Assembly: GCA_033977485.1 (NCBI GenBank)
Contig: CM066984.1
Coordinates: forward strand, 26,371,001 to 26,435,000
Source: Hydrangea macrophylla
Lineage: Eukaryota > Streptophyta > Magnoliopsida > Cornales > Hydrangeaceae
Reading direction: 5' to 3'
Length of the DNA: 64,000 bases
A program made the translations under genes and the position numbers. The notes below the pieces were generated by a model that was not told where the DNA came from, ran no database searches, and saw only the letters and a list, made by a program, of their open reading frames with translations. The stretch's first letter is position 1; each line of letters opens with the position of its first letter. Positions 45,357 to 56,879 of the stretch are shown piece by piece.

Positions 45357-48311
45357 GACTCAAAGCCATGAAGTGACACACCTCACTCCAACTAATGGCT
45401 CTACCTCCTAGGGTAAACATATATCCTGAGGTGGACTTTCTGGAATCCCTATCTGACATGAAATCAGAATCTGTGTACACAATGGGTACAAGACTGTCTG
45501 CTTGGTAAACTAACATATAGTCTCGAGTCCTTTTCAGGTACTTGAGAATATTTTTCACCGTAGTCCAATGTTCTTGCCCTGGATTAGACTGATATCTACT
45601 AACCATGCCAACAGCAAAGCAGATGTCAGGTCTAGTACATAGCATAGCATACATTAGGCTTCCTACTGCCGAGGCATAAGGAACTGCCTTCATCTTCTCT
45701 ATCTCATCAGGTGTCTTAGGACACTGATCCTTAGATAGAGTAATTCCGTGTCAGAAGGGAAGGAATCCCTTCTTGGAATCTTGCATGCTAAACCTTGCAA
45801 GAATATTGTCAATATAAGTGCCTTGTGACAAGCCCAACATCCTATTCTTGCGATCTCGCATAAGCTTGATCCCTAGGATGTGACTGGCTTCTTCCAAGTC
45901 CTTCATATCGAATTGACTGGATAACCATACTCTTACAGAAGATAATACCCCCATATCGTTTCCGATTAGCAAGATATCATCCACATATAGTACCTAGAAC
46001 ACCACCACTCTTCCATCACGTTTCTTGTACACACAGGATTCATCCGCACATTGATCAAAACCAAAAGACTTGATTGCTTGATCAAAGCGGATATTCCAAG
46101 ACCTAGATGCCTGCTTAAGTCCATAAATGGACTTCTTAAGCTTGCACAACATGTGTTCTTGGCCCTTTGCAATGAACCCGTCTGGTTGCATCATATAGAT
46201 GCACTCGTCAAGATTCTCATTTAGAAATGCTATCTTGACATCCATTTCCCAAATTTCATAATTGAAATGTGCAGCAATGGATAAGAGAATCCGGATAGAC
46301 TTTAGCATTGCCACCGGCGAAAAAGTTTCCTCATAATCGATTCCTTCTTTTTGAGTGAACCCTTTCGCAACAAGCCTTGCTTTAAAGGTTTCCACCTTAC
46401 CGTCTGCTCCTCTCTTCTTCTTATAGATCCACTTACATCCAATGGGTTTTATTTCATTGGGTGGTTCTACAAGATCCCAGACTTGATTAGAGTACATGGA
46501 CTCCATTTCAGACTTCATAGCCTTTTTCCAAAGATCTGCATCTTTATCCTGGAGTGCTTCATTGTAGTTACAGGGATCGATACATTGTTCATCAGGGACC
46601 CGATCATAAGACTCTCCCAAGAACATATATCGGCCAGGTTGAATAATAACCCTCCCACTACGATGAGGCACAACCCGTGTCTGTGTATCACTGATATTTC
46701 ATTGTGAAGATTCTGAACCTAATACACCATTATCTGCACGCTGTACTGGTTCATGAACCTGCGTGTTAATGGTTGGTTCAGGATCTACACGAGTTTCGAT
46801 AATCCTCCCACTACGACGTGGTAATGGAATTTCGATAACTCTTTCTTGTGGTGTTTCTTCTCGTACCGTTGGTATCGAAGAAGTATGTCTCGGTGTCTCT
46901 CCTCTCATTTCCTCTAGAACAATACGACTTCTGGGCTTGTGGTCCATATCATAGTCCTCTTCTAAGAATATGGCATTGGTGCTAACAATAACCTTGTGAT
47001 CCTTAGGACTATAAAACAGACCACCTTTAGTTCCTCTTGGATACCCAACAAAGAAACATACTTCTGTTCTTGATTTCAACTTTTCTGCGTTCCCTTTCAG
47101 CACATGTGCTGGACTACCCCAGATCCAAACATGCCGCAGACTAGGCTTTCGCCCAGTCCACAATTCCATGGGAGTAGTAGGTACTGACTTAGAAGGTACC
47201 AAGTTTAGAATGTATGCGGCTGTCTCTAACGCGTGTCCCCAAAAGGAAATTGGTAAATCCGAGTAACTCATCATAGATCTTACCATATCCATGAGAGTCA
47301 TGTTCCTTCTTTCTGCTACACCGTTCTGCTGAGACGTACGGGGTGCAGACAATTGGGATGTAATCCCTTGCTCCAATAAGTATTCCCTAAACTCTCCCAA
47401 GAGGTACTCTCCACCATGATCAGATCGTAGTGTCTTGATACATTTACCTAGACGCTTCTCCGTTTCAGCCTTGAAGTCTTTGAATTTCTCAAAGCATTCA
47501 GACTTACGCCGCATCAAATAAATGTACCCATACCTTAAGTAATCATCAATGAAAGTGACAAAGTACTCAAATCCCCTTCTTGCTTGGACAGTCATAGGAC
47601 CACACAAATCAGAGTGAACCAGTTCCAACGGCTCTTTAGCTCTATAGCCCTTGGCCGAGAACGACCTCTTGGTCATTTTACCTTCCAAGCAGGATTCACA
47701 GACTGGAAGTGCCTCCACTTCCAATGAGCCTAATGGCCCATTTTGAACCAGTTTTGAATCCTTTTCAAATTAATATGACCAAGGCGTAGGTGCCAAAGAT
47801 GCGTTTGGTTCATCCTCAAAGGTTCTTTTCTCTTAAATGGCAATAGACCAGAACAAATAAAACGTTTAATTTCTTTAACAACTACTACTTTATTAAAATG
47901 AACTGAATATCCATTCTTTACTAAACTAGAAACTGAAACTAAATTCCTTCTAATAGAAGGTACATAAAAGCAATTTCTTAATATTAAATTCCTATCTCTA
48001 CCGAAACTAAGATGTAGATCTCCTACTGCAACTACTGCTACTCTCGTAGCATTTCCCATGTATAGATAAATCTCTCCATCACTGAGCTGCCTGGTTCCCT
48101 GGAACCCCTGCAAAGAATTGCATACATGATCAGTGGCTCCCGTATCTACACACCAGGTACCGGTAGATCGGATCGCTAAACACGATTCAACAACTAGTAA
48201 ATGAGATTTACCTTGAATGTTCTGTCTGGCGAGATAAACTGGACATTGCTTCTTCCAGTGTCCTGGCTGCTTGCAAACAAAACATTTGCCTTTAGGCTTT
48301 CCCGGTTGTCC
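45345..48311 (-). pseudogene. Copia-2 pol, broken, RNase H end deleted
   Basis: After the gag stop the frame continues with an intact zinc knuckle (CFVCKQPGHWKKQC), protease with intact DTGA (about 48150), GAG-preintegrase, a 1-nt frameshift near 47755, integrase 47724-46699 ([27 protein letters not shown] and E present), a TGA at 46699-46701, then RT 46671-45994 with a TAG just before the YVDD box, and another stop at 45751. RNase H ends at GGRAISW (about 45400), then jumps straight to the polypurine tract; copia-1 has about 360 bp more here. The element cannot make a full RNase H. Confidence 0.95.
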
Positions 48312-49025
48312 TCATGGCCTTTGGATTGGCGGAGGACCCGCGACCTTCTTTTGAGCCTTTTTCATTTTCTTCTTGCCTTTCGGCTTTGAAGTAGAACCTT
48401 TCTCAAATACAAGAGCACTCCCTGACTTACTGTTGAGACCCTCAGCTGCCTGAAGTTCTTTAAGCAGCTCCGCCAAGGTATATTTAAATTTATTCATGTT
48501 GTAATTGAGGCGAAATTGCTTAAAAGACTCTGGCAGTGACTGGAGTACGATATCGACCTGGGTTTCCCCGTCAATTTTAGCTCCAAGGATCTCTAGTTCA
48601 TTAAGAAGAGATATCATCTTAAGAACATGATCCCTTACAGGCGTCCCCTCAGCCATGGTTGTGTTTATCAAGTCTTTCATGGCAACCTGCCTAGCAGCAC
48701 GACTTTGATCCCCGAACATCTCTCGGAGGCTCTCCATCATGTCATAGGCGCTGGCCATTGACTGATGCTGATGTTGCAGCACATTTGACATGGATGCCAA
48801 AATGTAACACCACGCCATCTCATCAGCCTTGACCCATTTCTTGTGAGTCTGGGTTTCCTCAGCGGTTGCCCCCTCACCAGGTTGCTCAGGACATTCTTGA
48901 GTAAGCACAAACATGTACTCTTCAGCAGTCAACACAATATCCAAATTCCTTTTCCAGTCTATATAGTTTGGTCCAGTAAGTTTGTTTTCTTTAAGTATAA
49001 CAACAAGTGGATTGAAAGTACCCAT
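48312..49025 (-). pseudogene. Copia-2 gag, open to one TGA
   Basis: ATG at 49025-49023; 237 codons open. The sequence shows the copia gag head (PLVVILKENKLTGPNYIDWK, RNLDIVLTAEEYMFVLT) and core (MESLREMFGDQSRAARQVAM, EGTPVRDHVLKMISLLNELE). It then ends in a Lys-rich tail and a TGA (48312-48314) after PPPIQRP; the same frame continues into the zinc knuckle of pol. In intact copia elements gag and pol are one frame, so this TGA is damage. It is the best-kept gene part of the window. Confidence 0.95.
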
Positions 49026-50559
49026 TTAAAAGCCTGAGAATCACATAACATAAATAATTACGTTTGGGCAAAAATTACTATGGATTCGAGTTGAAAATAT
49101 TGGTTCCCTCTACCATATTTGAAAGGAATCCGCCAGCAACCTGATACACCGCGAATAGTATGACTCGATGGGAAGCCATATACTATCCATCATTTGTTCA
49201 GATAGGCAATTGCCTTTTAATTTTACTATCCAGGCGATGTACCTTGCCTAGTAAAATTAAACTGCTGACTTGCTTTGGTCCTATAAATAACAACAGTGAC
49301 TCAGATAGAGAGGATATTATTATTTATAGCTAAGTGTATACCATCACTTAATTCTAGGTCAAGAGTTCCGTGAGGAACACCTCTGATGGAGAGGTGACCC
49401 ACACTAACAATCACCCAAAATATTCTTTTAAAGAAGTTTGTACCGATGATTCCATGATCAACTGCATCCGATGGGGAGGATGGCACTAGAGCCATCACAC
49501 AAAATTAATCATATCATCTACAAACCAGTGATGGGGACCATGGAATTTATACTTGATAAATTCCCTCTCCCACTTAGAATTTAAAAAAAAATTGAGGGTT
49601 ATAATTTTTTTAGAAAAACTTTTAATTTAATTAATAAAAAATAATGGAATACTTGACAAGGATTAATTCATCCTTACTTGTGAAACCCACATGTGTAGAT
49701 AATAAAATTATTCTATTCTCATGATTTTAGAAAATAAGTACTTATGTTTTCAAATTATGGAATTAGTTTTATTTCTAAATACACATGTAGTTGTCCATCA
49801 TTTTAAATTAATATAAATTAAACATGCAGCTAGACATCTGAAATAGGTCTAGGAACAATTATCCATGTTGTCCTATTCATTAAACATGAAACAATAATAA
49901 TCATTCAATCACACATAAATAAGGAAACCACAATAAAATAGGAATCCCACTATTATGGTCAAGCTGCAACTCTTGTGAAGAAATCTTCATGGAACCTGAT
50001 TAGCTCTATGTCGCAACTACGCAACTGCCTTCCAGAACTGTTTTCTGAAATAGCCTCCAGAAATTGCCTCTAGATTGCTTTCTGAAACTGCTTGTAAACT
50101 ATCTTCACGAACTGTCTTCACGGATTTACTTGAGATATAATACACAAACCCTATGCCTCCATAAAGGAGTTCACATGCTATTTCTTTGCAGTAAATTAAC
50201 CACACATCAATCAAGCGTGGGATCCAATACACACAAATCCTATGCCTCTATAAAGGAGTTCACATGCTATATTAAAATAGCAAAATTAACCACACATCAA
50301 TCAAGCGTGGCATCCAATACACACAAATCCTATGCCTCCATAAAGGAGTTCACATGCTATATTAAAACAGCAAAATTAACCACGGATAAAACCATCGTGG
50401 GATCCAATCACACAAAATCAGTGACCACAATAGTGGAATAAGAACGCTGCAAAACAAGGGTTAGCACAGCTCTACGTTCTATCCATCCATCAAAACACGC
50501 ATAAGATCTGTTTTATTGGACAACATGGTTGCGTCCAACCCATACGCAGAATCAACGTT
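49026..50559 (-). other. Copia-2 5' leader with tandem repeats
   Basis: 1.5 kb between PBS and gag. It has a tandem repeat of 89-90 bp (50142-50411) and short CTG/GAA-type imperfect repeats near 49997-50125. No gene. Confidence 0.8.
50142..50411 (-). repeat. Tandem repeat, three units of about 90 bp
   Basis: Units start at 50142, 50231 and 50321 (phrase ACACAAATCCTATGCCTCCA). The third diverges in its tail. The repeat lies in the copia-2 leader, within the transcript. Confidence 0.9.
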
Positions 50560-50571
50560 GCTCTGATACCA
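50560..50571 (-). promoter_or_regulatory. Copia-2 primer-binding site
   Basis: The minus strand reads TGGTATCAGAGC, initiator tRNA-Met type, one base after the 5' LTR. Confidence 0.95.
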
Positions 50572-50572
50572 C

Positions 50573-52185
50573 TGTTAGGAAACTGCTTTCCCAGAATCCG
50601 TTGACAGTGCGTATAAGTTGGTACTGCAAAAAAATTTAGGTGAGAGCTACAATAACCCTACAAGGACGGAAACTAGGGTTACCTTGAACTGCAAAAATGG
50701 ATTGCTGTAGTAGACGAATCGAGAACACGGGCTCGATAACAGCTCACGATCTTCTACCGTATTCCTTTGCTGCCAGAATATCGAACTGAGTGTGGGCTCT
50801 TTCGAAATCCTTTATGTTTTCTGCTCTTCCCTCTTTACGTTCTATTTTCTAATTCCAGTTATAGCACTCTCTTTGATTGCTGTGATGATTCAATCCCGAT
50901 CACATTGATCCGACAAAGATGTGTTCGTCAGGAGGATCAAACGATCTCCGATTTACTTGAATTTTTAACAGCAGCTCCGTCTCGACGTCAGGAACGTTGT
51001 GTAAAAACTTCAGCAACTTTCGATCAGTATCGAGCAGTCCGAAGCTCTTTTAGTGAGCGTTGTCCGACGCTAGCGATTTACACTCCTATGTCTCTTGAAT
51101 GCTCACAGAGACTAGGGTTTGGTGGAAACCCTTCTAGAAGTAAGCTAGGAGGTCAAGGGAAGCTTAGAATATGAAATCATGCAACCTGAGAGAAGAGCCA
51201 AGGCAGCATATATATAGGCTACGATAGGGACCATAAGAAGTCAATAAGGAATAGGCTTCCTTATGGAATTAGGAAACCCTAATTCAAACTGAATCAGATT
51301 CCTATTTCCATAAATTATAATTCATACCACTAAAGAATTATAATTACACTCCTACCCTTATCTCAAAAATATATTTCGAGCTCCATGTTATTAAATGCTT
51401 ATTATCTCCCCATGTTAAGATTACAGATATCCATTAATTAAATATAATTACTGACAATCATATTTAATTAATCTCGTAAAATTCCTTGAGATCCTCTCCT
51501 TAACTTATCTGATATGTCGGATACAAAATCTACCTGCAGGGTTTGACATAATCAAAACTTATAAGCTTTCTCAAGGGGATATCATCAATCCCAAAATTGA
51601 GACATGGATTCCATCATTAATTAATTTCCACCACACAATTAATATTGCCACCCAATCCAATGAGATATTGACCCATTTAAGGATCTCACCCTTTTAGGGA
51701 TCAAAGTATAAATATCAAATGTACGTGTCTATAAATTAAATTAGGATTTAGAGCATAAGCACTCATAATAGCCATGAGGTATTAATTATCTTATAAGTCA
51801 GTATAAAGATAATTACCCCAAGTCGGTCCTGTTTAATACACAAAATGTACCAGCATGGTGAGTTGAAACTATACCGTTTCCCGCAGTCAAGACAAACCTA
51901 CTACAACACCATGCTGCAGTCCTACCGATGGTGTGTCCAATCCCATCTAAGACTGTAAACCAAAATCTTACATTCTATAATATCTAATGGCCTGATCTTC
52001 AGTGTGTAAGCCGAACTCTACACACCAAACCACCTACTATATAGAATGAGAGACACACATTAAATAAATAATATAATACAAACATTGCCCACACAGATTC
52101 TCATAAAAAAATGGATTAACTGATTTTATTAAATGAATAATAAATCAACTACATAAAGCATGGCTTTTAGTATATATCCCTAACA
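50573..52185 (-). mobile_element. Copia-2 5' LTR
   Basis: 1613 bp, flanked on the right by GTGTG (52186-52190), equal to the left target copy. A TATA-like TATATATA lies at 51209-51216 on the minus strand. An inverted repeat with 13-bp arms is at 51433-51445 and 51460-51472. Confidence 0.97.
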
Positions 52186-52190
52186 GTGTG

Positions 52191-53039
52191 ATGAAATGGG
52201 GTAAGAAGAGTGGTTTTGAAAATGTGTAAAGATCCTAGAACAATGAATTTTTGATTGAATTAGCCTAATTCTCTACAAGATTGGGAGGTTAGCTCTTACA
52301 ACATCAGGGAATTCTCAATTGCTGGATGAAGATCTTCCAAATGCTTCAATCTCTTCTTCAAATTCCTAAAACTCTTCCAAGTTTTCTTCAAGAACTCCTT
52401 ATTTTTTTCTCTCAATTCTCTCTCTAAATTCAGTGTCTGTATCAATGGAGGATGGTAGAAGAAGAAGATCTCCCTTTATGCGGGTGCAAACCTCCGTATA
52501 TAAACCTTTCTGATACGGTTAATTGGAAAAATTCGGATGAAAACCCATGTACAAAGATTTCTTCTAGAACATATGAAAAAAATAGTCTGTTATATCATGT
52601 AGCACTCGAAGAGTTGGCTTCGGTACTCACAGAATGTCGTTCTGGCATTCACTGAGTACTGAGCAGCACTTAGTGAATGCCGGCGCGGCACTCAGCGAGT
52701 GCCGCCGGCTTTATCGCATGCCGCGGCTAACTGAATCCCCTTTCTTTTTTTATTTTCAAAATAAATATTTACTAAATACTAATAAAATTTAGTAAAATAT
52801 ACTAATATTCTAATATACTTTATATACTATACTAGTATACTAAGATATTTTAGTAAACTTATACCAATATACCACTATACTTTAGTAAACTATACTAATA
52901 TACTAAGATTCTAGCATATGCTTAATAGATTGTACATATACATATTTTCTTCTTTTCTTTCATTCTTATTCTTTTTTTTTTCTTTCTACAAATTCTTATA
53001 TATATACATATATACTTTAATTTTGGAATTAATTTTTAG
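52191..53039 (-). mobile_element. Tat LTR, segment 3 (promoter side)
   Basis: The reverse complement of 52191-52440 matches the Tat LTR at about 59280-59600. A TATA box (GTTTATATAC) is at 52496-52505, and upstream in element sense lies the GGCACTC palindrome cluster at 52623-52729. Beyond it, 52750-53030 is very AT-rich with repeated TATACTAATATAC phrases. The outer LTR end is not defined. Confidence 0.7.
52623..52729. repeat. GGCACTC palindrome cluster, Tat LTR
   Basis: About four self-complementary units such as GGCATTCACTGAGTAC, GCACTTAGTGAATGCC and GGCACTCAGCGAGTGCC, GC-rich against an AT-rich background. Confidence 0.85.
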
Positions 53040-53495
53040 GCCGTCTCTCTCACATGTACCCGAGTCTTTCTGAACACCCAATTATCCTCTTTTGTCCTTA
53101 TTTTTTAAAACATAATTTGAAGAATTTTCAAAGGGCTTGAGTTCTTTGGAAAAATCTTCAAATTTCACCAGTCATTGTCGTCATCGGTCTTTTGTCTATA
53201 CTTACCTTGTACAAATGGTCTCTTGTATCTATAAAAGAGGCCACTCACCCCCTTCAAGAGGGATCGCATTCTCACTTGACAGAATAGCAATACACAACAT
53301 TCATACGCATATACCGAGCCAGTCTCTGGTAGTACCGCCCTTCTTGTTGGTTCACCAAAGGCCGCCGGTGATTTGCTAGTGCAAGTGCTCCGACACTCCA
53401 CGTGGTCGTAGGTCTCCTAGTTAACGGGGCCAAACCACACTCAAATCCCTCTTGTTTATTTCTTCTTACTTTCTTTACCCAAATTTTGGCATCAT
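53040..53495 (+). other. Unassigned LTR-like fragment
   Basis: A TATA box TCTATAAAAG is at 53227, followed by downstream leader-like sequence and TAGTTAACGGGGCC, then ACCCAAATTTTGGCATCATC near 53480. It resembles the promoter and U5 parts of an LTR, but neither termini nor target duplications were found. Confidence 0.4.
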
Positions 53496-54190
53496 CACGA
53501 AATATTGGCAGTCGATTGGATTACTATCCAATCGATTGGGTCCTGACTGATGGTAATCAATTGGGACAAGTCCAATCTATTAGAACTTTGTCTTCTCCAA
53601 CAGAATCATACATAACATATATTAATGTCTAAGGGATGTATCTATTACATCAAAACTTCATAGAAACTTGTAAGGACTCAAATAAAGGGGAACAAGTGAG
53701 TTAGAACTCACTTAGTTAAGTATGGGGTGTGTTTGGCTATAGAAGCTCAAGAATTCTCTTTCCTCTTTCTCTTTCTATTCTCTATCCCTTTCTCCCCTCT
53801 CTCTCTCTCTCTTCTCTTTCTGCTCCTTCCTTTTCTTCTTTTTTTCTTCCTCTTCTTTCTCTCCCTGACAGTGTGTGTATGTTTGTGTATATATATATGT
53901 ATATGTATGTATATATGTATGGATGTTTGCATGTATATCTTTATGGTCTTTCTCACTCTCTCTCTCTCTCTCTCAATGTTGAAAAAATAATCCAAAGGGA
54001 TGAAATAACTGCAAGATCTCATGCAAAGTTAAAAACCAATCTCTGCAGGTGGCAGTCGATTGGGCTTAGTGGCAATCGATTTATTTCCTGTATGTTACTA
54101 GTATGTGATATACACAATGATAATTTATTTACTATCTTAGTTATAGTATATTTTATGCTTTTTGCTCTTCAAACAACTTTGAGCACATTG
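53496..54190 (-). mobile_element. Chromovirus-type LTR fragment with CCAATCGATTGG palindromes
   Basis: On the minus strand the order is palindrome cluster (54080-54051), GT-rich DNA, GA-rich DNA, a phrase GAGCTTCTATAGCCAAACAC, then a second cluster (53583-53507). The LTR at 8801-10779 has the same order and a homologous phrase, GAGCTCAAGCGAGCCAAACG, but its palindromes are of the TTCGATCGATCGAA type. The long frames 53727-54193 are low-complexity and not genes. Confidence 0.65.
53507..53583. repeat. CCAATCGATTGG palindrome cluster
   Basis: Four copies: CAGTCGATTGGA, CCAATCGATTGG, GTAATCAATTGG and TCCAATCTATTAG. A second, two-copy cluster is at 54051-54080 (CAGTCGATTGGG, GCAATCGATTT). Confidence 0.8.
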
Positions 54191-55556
54191 TGACAACCTT
54201 GTACTTAGCTAAAATGAATGAGTAAGCATAGCTTAGACATCTTGAGAGACTATAGTGGAGACTAATAACTCAAGTGAGCTTTTTTGCCGTTCTTTTTTCT
54301 TGAGGAGTTTATAAAATTACTCTTACTTTTTAAAAAGCGTATTCACTCATTGAAAGTATCAATTTTCTTCATTTTGATTGATCACTAGAAGAGAACATTC
54401 AGGATTTACCAAATCTGGAGCACTTGAATTTACTGAAATGAATGATCCTATGAACTTAGAAGGTGATTTAGGCCATCTTTTGACCATACATGGATAATAA
54501 AGCTTTGGCATACCTCTATGTTATTCCTTTACTTCACCTCTTTAGCTTATCACAATCGCCTTGTCATCACAATCCTTAAGTCTATACCTAACTCCAAATT
54601 AGGAGTTCAAGCTTCCGTACTTTATTTATGAGTGATTGGGATGTGTTGTGTTCTCAAGAAGTTTTGTTGTGTGAATAAGGGAAAGTTTGCAAAGATTTAA
54701 AAAAAAGGAAAAAATAAAAAAGAAACAAAAAGCATGAAAAAAAAGAAAAAAAAATGCCAATGGTTGTTACAAAAGAAAAAAATAATAAAAAAAGAAGAGT
54801 GGAAAAAATAAATTAAAAAATGAAAGAGAAGAAGAGAGAGATTGGAGATGTGGGGAAGTTTAAAAAGCATACAATGTAGTAGGTATTCCAATCACATCCT
54901 TTGACTTAATTGAAAATCACGAAACTCATTCTTCTTTCACCTAACACGTCCTTTTCAAAGGCCTGAAGATTTTAAATAAATTGGATTTGAAGTTAAGGTA
55001 ATGAGAGAGTTCTCCACGGTATCTCACTCTTCTAGTGAAAAGTATCCTTTCATGAGACTTTGTGCACTAAAATGTCCATTTTTTAATTTAGATATGAGAA
55101 GCATTAGATTCCATTCCATTTACTCTTTATAGATTCCATATCATGAGTGATAATTATTACACCTACTTCGGAGTGATTTCTTCTTGAGAGTGTAATCCTG
55201 ATGAGAGTTGAGTCAAAATAAACGTCTTGATAGCATCTTAGGTTATGCAAGCTTTGAAATCAATGTTTTGTATTTTGGTTGTCCATTCACAGACATACTT
55301 GAAGATTAATAGGTATGGAATATTCTAATGACTTTGAGAGTAGATTAACTATAATATGTGTGTTGCATGGCTATGGAATACTAGAGAGTTTCATTAGATT
55401 GTTGAGCTTAACCACATTGCTAAATGAGAGGAAAATTTTCTTTAAAGCATTTAAATGAGAACCATTACCAGAAACATAAATTTTGTGGGTAAATTCACCG
55501 CAAACCCTCAAAAGACAACACTCGTCCACTAGGGGGAACCTAGGGGTTTAAAGGCT
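54191..55556 (+). mobile_element. Athila-like 3' internal relic
   Basis: Matches the Athila 3' region at about 27760-29010, with ACATTCAGGATTTACC, an A-rich tract (54690-54850) and the end phrase CCACTAGGGGGAACCTAGGG. No coding part. Confidence 0.75.
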
Positions 55557-55965
55557 TTTTGATTTTTTTTGAAGTGAGCATGACTCCATGATTGTAAAAT
55601 ATGAAATTTTGAAGTTCCCATGACTCCATGTTTGTGAAATATAAGTTTTTGAGTCCGACTGGATCCATGTTTGTAAACAAATAAATTTTTTTTGAAGTCG
55701 TTGATTCCATGATTGTAAAATATGAAGTATTGAGTCTGAGTGACTCCTGTTTTGAAGATGAATGAAGAAATTTGTTTGAGTTGAAGTGACTCTCATTCTT
55801 GAAATAAAATATGTTATGAATTTGTTTGAGCCGATGTGGCTCCCGTTTTGAAAAAGAAAATAAATAATAAGAATTTATCTAGGCCGATGTGGCTCTCGCC
55901 TTTGAAAGTAAAAACCAATCAATTCAATTGAACCAATGTGATCACTATTTTAGAAAAGGAGAAAG
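55557..55965 (+). repeat. Degenerate tandem repeat, about 50 bp units
   Basis: About eight units with the core GAGTC-x-GA-x-TGACTCC and a T/A-rich tail. It belongs to the same family as 56880-57655. The reverse-strand frame 55548-55796 is only this repeat. Confidence 0.75.
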
Positions 55966-56879
55966 AGAATAATAAATTTTTTGGCATAGTCTCAGCACAA
56001 TGTCAATGAAACCGAGGCAATAAGAACAAGCAAAAGCATGAACCCAAGCGTAAATGAGATCCAACCATCTAAAATTTCACTCAAAAATCAACCTAAGGGG
56101 GGCATAGTGATCCGTAGTGTTAATAACTTGGGGGTATCAAAAATCACAAAGTGCACAAGATTAAAGTCACAACATGCCTTGGGCATCATACATTGCATCT
56201 ATCATTAATAGGAGCAAGAGAGTCTGGGGTTATACCTTTTGCAAAATGCTAATGCTGAAAGATGAGATTCGGGGTTGGCAGGAAGGAATGATGAATTGTG
56301 GCCTGGAGAAGGTTTGTATTTCTTCCTATAGGAGGCCCATGAGAACCACTAGCCATGTGGGTGGATCTGCATGAAAGAATGATGAAGATGAGGTTTTGAG
56401 AAAACATTAGGAAAAACATGAAAATATTGGAGTAAACTATGGATTTGATCAAGAAACAAGCAAAAGATACGATCTTCATAATAAGATTGAGTTAACTAAC
56501 CTTTAATGAAGAAGATTTAAGCTAACAATCAAGGGGGCTGAAAACCTTTCAGGGGAAATTGTATGAGTAGAGAAGAGGAAAATGAGTAAAGAAAAGAGGA
56601 AGTTTGTTTAAAACAAGCTGGCTCCAGATGAAAAGGCAACGGCACTCGCTGAATGCCACAAGGCATTCACTAACTGCCGCAATGGTACTTGTCGAGTGCC
56701 GCTGCATAGACAGTTGGCCTTCCCCCCAAACATTTTTTATATTCGCATGGGGACCATCGAATTTTGCTCAGATGTCCCTCAAGGTTTTCCCTCATTTTAA
56801 ATAAGCCCCCATAATTTGGAAAATAAGCCTTAAAGCCCCTCCTATAATTCAGAATTGACCCCGAACTTTGTAATTTTGA
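55966..56879. other. Spacer with a GGCACTC palindrome cluster
   Basis: It separates two arrays of the same repeat. The cluster at 56639-56706 (GGCACTCGCTGAATGCC, GGCATTCACTAACTGCC, TACTTGTCGAGTGCC) resembles those in the Tat LTRs, so a Tat LTR piece, probably minus strand, is likely. No gene. Confidence 0.5.

Noticed and set aside
53727..54193. Long overlapping frames encoding Ser/Leu/Phe or Lys/Arg-rich peptides
   Set aside because: They translate CT- and GT-rich microsatellites on both strands; low complexity only.
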